From NCBI GenBank assembly GCA_036679665.1, contig JAZHEJ010000009.1:1-15453 (forward strand): a stretch of 15,453 bases of DNA, in the 5' to 3' direction. Below are positions 13,086 to 15,453 of this stretch, piece after piece. This stretch comes from Tethybacter castelli (GTDB taxonomy: Bacteria; Pseudomonadota; Gammaproteobacteria; Tethybacterales; Tethybacteraceae). How positions within the stretch are numbered: the first letter of the stretch is position 1; each line of letters opens with the position of its first letter. A program made the translations under genes and the position numbers. The notes beneath the pieces were generated by a model. That model searched no databases, was not told the origin of the DNA, and saw only the letters and a program-made list of their open reading frames with translations.

Positions 13086-13599
13086 CGGTTTGCCGCCGCT
13101 GACCCCGCCGCGCATGCAAATCGCAATTCTCGGCTCAATGCCCGGGGTCGCCTCGTTGGACGCGCAACAGTATTATGCCCATCCGCGCAACTCGTTCTGG
13201 GCTTTAATCGAAACACTGTTTGGTGTGTCTAGTCATCTTGCCTACCGGTTACGTTGCGCGGCGTTGCTAGAAGCCGGGATCGGGCTGTGGGATGTACTGG
13301 GCTATTGTGAGAGACGCGGCTCCCTTGACACCGCCATCAACACTAAAACAGCTCAAGCCAACGATCTGGTAGGCTGGATCGCAGGTCAACCGTTACAGAC
13401 GCTGGGTTTGAACGGAACCATGGCTGCGCGAATGTTCGATCACCATTGCGCCAAGTCGCTTAGGACGGCCGGATTACTCGCCAAAGTGCGCGTCGTCAAA
13501 TTACCGTCTTCGTCGCCCGCCAACGCAACCTACAGCTTCGCCGCCAAGTTGGCGGCCTGGCGAAGTCTCACTGCTCAGGAAAGCTCACATCAACCATAA
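13072..13599 (+). CDS. DNA-deoxyinosine glycosylase, UDG superfamily family 6
   Basis: These enzymes excise deaminated purine (hypoxanthine) from DNA. The 175-residue product has the family blocks: GLPPLTPPRMQIAILGSMPG at the N-terminus, then SLDAQQYYAHPRNSFW (residues 28-43), GIGLWDVLGYCERRGSLD, a LGLNGTMAA segment, and KLPSSSPANATYSF with the SPA motif that flanks the DNA-binding loop. The order and spacing match the family. The ATG at 13072 is preferred to Met15, because the family normally has a G-x-PP segment before the ILGSMPG strand. It overlaps the rhomboid end by 14 bases, and its 3' end overlaps the convergent DUF3108 gene by 32 bases. Confidence 0.9.
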   Translation: MTACNGLPPLTPPRMQIAILGSMPGVASLDAQQYYAHPRNSFWALIETLFGVSSHLAYRLRCAALLEAGIGLWDVLGYCERRGSLDTAINTKTAQANDLVGWIAGQPLQTLGLNGTMAARMFDHHCAKSLRTAGLLAKVRVVKLPSSSPANATYSFAAKLAAWRSLTAQESSHQP

Positions 13600-14257
13600 C
13601 AAACTCGATGATTGATCCGTCGTTGTCAATAAACACCTTGACTGGCAACAGCATCAGCTCCGGCGCAAACCAAACGACACGCTTTCTTTGCGGATTGTCG
13701 GTACGCTCATAACGTACCGTATCGAAAGTTCCGTAAGGAACCTGAAGCTGCTCTAAATCGCTACGCTGCTCATAGGCGTATATCTGCGAGCGTCTACCGT
13801 CGGTCATTTGCACCTCGCCGGACTGCGGAGTAGTTCCGGTCGAATAAAAAAGGTACTGAAAAGCCAAAAAATCCATGACGTTTTCATGGGTGATCTGCGC
13901 TTCGCCGGGCTGTCCGTCGTTAAGCCACTTGATTATTCCACCTTCGATATCCACTTCGGCGCTGCGAAGCTTGTCGCCGCGTTGTTGTTCAAAAAACTCC
14001 GTCAGCAAAGAACCGTCGGTCAACCTGCGCCCGGTGCTTTTGCGTTGCACCGCCGGCAGATTGAGCACCTTGGCCAGTCCTGTCGCCTGCGCGTCGCTTG
14101 AGATGGCAAAGGCGGCGTCGGTAAATTCAACCGTGTCGGTAACATCCCCCACCGGCAGACCCCCGAAGGTCATACGATACTGCACGACAGCGTTTCCCGG
14201 AGCACCGCTAGCAGATAACATCCAGCTTGCCGCCACCGCCAAAATCAGTTTTCTCAT
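13568..14257 (-). CDS. DUF3108 domain-containing exported protein
   Basis: The 229-residue product begins MRKLILAVAASWMLSASGAP, a signal peptide with likely cleavage after the Ala-rich segment near residue 18-20. The mature part fits the DUF3108 pattern: a QYRMTFGGLPVGDVTDTVEF start, an SSDAQATGLAKVL segment, DGSLLTEFFEQQRGDK, LAFQYLFYSTG, and the VPYGTFDTVRYER and VVWFAPELMLLPVKV strands. Such proteins are predicted periplasmic, beta-rich and of unknown function, and are often encoded next to purN. The ATG overlaps the purN stop (ATGA), suggesting coupling. The C-terminus reads IIEFVMVDVSFPEQ. Confidence 0.88.
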   Translation of the reverse strand: MRKLILAVAASWMLSASGAPGNAVVQYRMTFGGLPVGDVTDTVEFTDAAFAISSDAQATGLAKVLNLPAVQRKSTGRRLTDGSLLTEFFEQQRGDKLRSAEVDIEGGIIKWLNDGQPGEAQITHENVMDFLAFQYLFYSTGTTPQSGEVQMTDGRRSQIYAYEQRSDLEQLQVPYGTFDTVRYERTDNPQRKRVVWFAPELMLLPVKVFIDNDGSIIEFVMVDVSFPEQ

Positions 14258-14832
14258 GATCGGCTAATTTTCCCTTGCAAAATTTCGTTGATTACCCGCG
14301 GATACAGGCCATGTTCGGCCATGCGCACCCTTTTTTCCAAACTGGTGGCGTTATCGTCGGCATGCACCGCGACTTTTTGTTGTCTGATAATCGGCCCCGC
14401 ATCCACCTTTTCAACCACCCAGTGCACCGTACAGCCGTGCTCCGATAATCCTTTTTGCAGTGCCCGCCGATGGGTATCCAACCCCGGTAACTCGGGTAAC
14501 AACGACGGGTGAATATTGATTAGACGCCCGGTAAAACGCTTAACGAAACAACCACTCAACACTCGCATAAATCCCGCCAACGCGACCAACGCGGGCGAAT
14601 GAACTTCCAGTATATGCGCTAAAGATTTTTCAAACTCGCGTCGATTTTTGAATGTATCGCGCTCGACAACCATCGTCTTAACCTGCGCCTTGCGGGCAAC
14701 GCCAACTCCCGGCGCATCGGCATGATCGGAAATCACCAGCGCGACCGGAACCTGCGCGGTCAGCATCGCTTTGAGGTTGCTGCCCAAGCCTGACAGCAAC
14801 ACCGCTACCGACGGTTTGGCGTTATCAGACAA
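14254..14832 (-). CDS. purN: Phosphoribosylglycinamide formyltransferase (GART), formyl-THF dependent
   Basis: PurN converts GAR to FGAR in purine synthesis. The 192-residue product reads VAVLLSGLGSNLKAML near the start (usual GxGSNLQA, with Leu in place of Asn/Arg), then ALVALAGFMRVLSG, and the catalytic INIHPSLLPELPGLDTH (Asn and His kept), followed by GCTVHWVVEKVDAGPII with the catalytic Asp. No ATG is near the start. A TTG at 14832, six bases after a GGGGA, overlaps the purM stop by eight bases and is the best candidate; a TTG at 14838 is the alternative. An open frame reaches 14910 but would overlap purM by 86 bases. Confidence 0.92.
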   Translation of the reverse strand: MSDNAKPSVAVLLSGLGSNLKAMLTAQVPVALVISDHADAPGVGVARKAQVKTMVVERDTFKNRREFEKSLAHILEVHSPALVALAGFMRVLSGCFVKRFTGRLINIHPSLLPELPGLDTHRRALQKGLSEHGCTVHWVVEKVDAGPIIRQQKVAVHADDNATSLEKRVRMAEHGLYPRVINEILQGKISRS

Positions 14833-15453
14833 ATTCAATCCCCGGAGTATCGGTAACCGCGCCGATGATCGCCGCGGGCTGTTTGGCCGCAGCAAGTATT
14901 TGAACGACATTTTTTGCCTGGACGGCCGGCACGCACCATGCCATTCCTATACCGTGATTGAATACCTCGAATATTTCTTTGTCGCCAACTCCGGCTTCGC
15001 TGATCAGACAATGTAGTGCAGGCAATTTCCAGCTATCTTGCTTTAACCTCACACCGTATTCGGGCGGCAGCATGCGCGCCAGGTTGCGTGGCAGGCCGCC
15101 GCCGGTAATGTGCGCCGACGCGGTGATACCGACGCCTTGTTGGCATGCCAAAACCGGCAAATCGCTATACAAAGGCGCCGGAGCCAGCAACAATTCGCCG
15201 ACCGTTGTCGTTTGACACGGCTGTTCCATCGTCAGCTCGCCGCTTGCCAACATCTTGCGTACCAAGCTGTACCCGTTGCAATGCAAGTGTTCGGTCAAAA
15301 GACCGATTATCGCGTCACCGACGCTCACCGCGGATGCGTCGGCAACATCGGAGCGTTCTGCTAATCCGACGCAAAATCCAACCAAATCCACTGCGTCCGC
15401 TCGTAGCGTATCGGGCAGCTGCGCAGTCTCGCCGCCCACCAACGCGCATCCGG
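14825..15453 (-). CDS. purM: Phosphoribosylformylglycinamidine cyclo-ligase (AIR synthetase), 5' end missing
   Basis: PurM closes FGAM to AIR with ATP. The 209 residues present start in GCALVGGETAQLPD, the phosphate/ATP-binding GGETA region in the first half of the protein, followed by VDLVGFCVGLAERSD, LHCNGYSLVRKML, APLYSDLPVL, the SAHITGGGLPRNLARMLP block (HxTGGG) and FEVFNHGIGMAWCVPA. This is the usual order to the C-terminus; about 140 N-terminal residues lie beyond the window. It is followed by purN with an eight-base overlap, the standard purMN arrangement. Confidence 0.96.
   Translation of the reverse strand, partial: GCALVGGETAQLPDTLRADAVDLVGFCVGLAERSDVADASAVSVGDAIIGLLTEHLHCNGYSLVRKMLASGELTMEQPCQTTTVGELLLAPAPLYSDLPVLACQQGVGITASAHITGGGLPRNLARMLPPEYGVRLKQDSWKLPALHCLISEAGVGDKEIFEVFNHGIGMAWCVPAVQAKNVVQILAAAKQPAAIIGAVTDTPGIEFV

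Overview
The window looks like a bacterial chromosome fragment from a proteobacterium, most likely a divergent beta- or gammaproteobacterium. The evidence is a UbiK-type ubiquinone-biosynthesis accessory protein, a DUF3108 gene next to purN, a family-6 DNA-deoxyinosine glycosylase, and str and S10 ribosomal operons in the usual bacterial order. The ribosomal proteins are recognisable but carry unusual insertions, tails and substitutions, which points to a long-branch lineage. A run of 88 Ns and a duplicated, chimeric left edge indicate a draft or metagenome-derived scaffold.

Minus strand, right to left from 10899 to 1: the str operon (rpsL, rpsG, fusA), then a short-chain dehydrogenase gene with its own terminator where tuf normally lies, then a tRNA-Thr(GGU) preceded by a promoter-like element, then the S10 operon (rpsJ, rplC, rplD, rplW, rplB, rpsS, rplV, rpsC, rplP, rpmC, rpsQ, rplN, rplX, rplE). 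Genes from rpsJ to rplE are packed with gaps of 0 to 10 nt or overlaps of 1 to 14 nt, so they are almost certainly co-transcribed and often translationally coupled. rplE is cut by the window edge and joined to a copied piece of rplX. No tuf gene is present.

Right part: ubiK (+), a small lipoprotein (-), a ChaC-type gamma-glutamylcyclotransferase (+), a rhomboid protease interrupted by the N gap (+), a DNA-deoxyinosine glycosylase (+), and on the minus strand a purM-purN-DUF3108 cluster whose purM runs off the right edge. These are ordinary housekeeping and accessory genes.

Points worth a second look: a roughly 94-residue histone-H1-like repeat extension on ribosomal protein S10; a Lys/Ala-rich tail on UbiK; natural replacements at both classical streptomycin-contact lysines of S12; a 12-residue insertion in L14; an altered conserved loop in L2; a 14-nt element shared by the rpsL and tRNA-Thr/rpsJ promoters, one copy with A-tracts upstream; and a near-palindrome between rpsG and fusA. 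I saw no CRISPR array, transposon, prophage or clear defence system.
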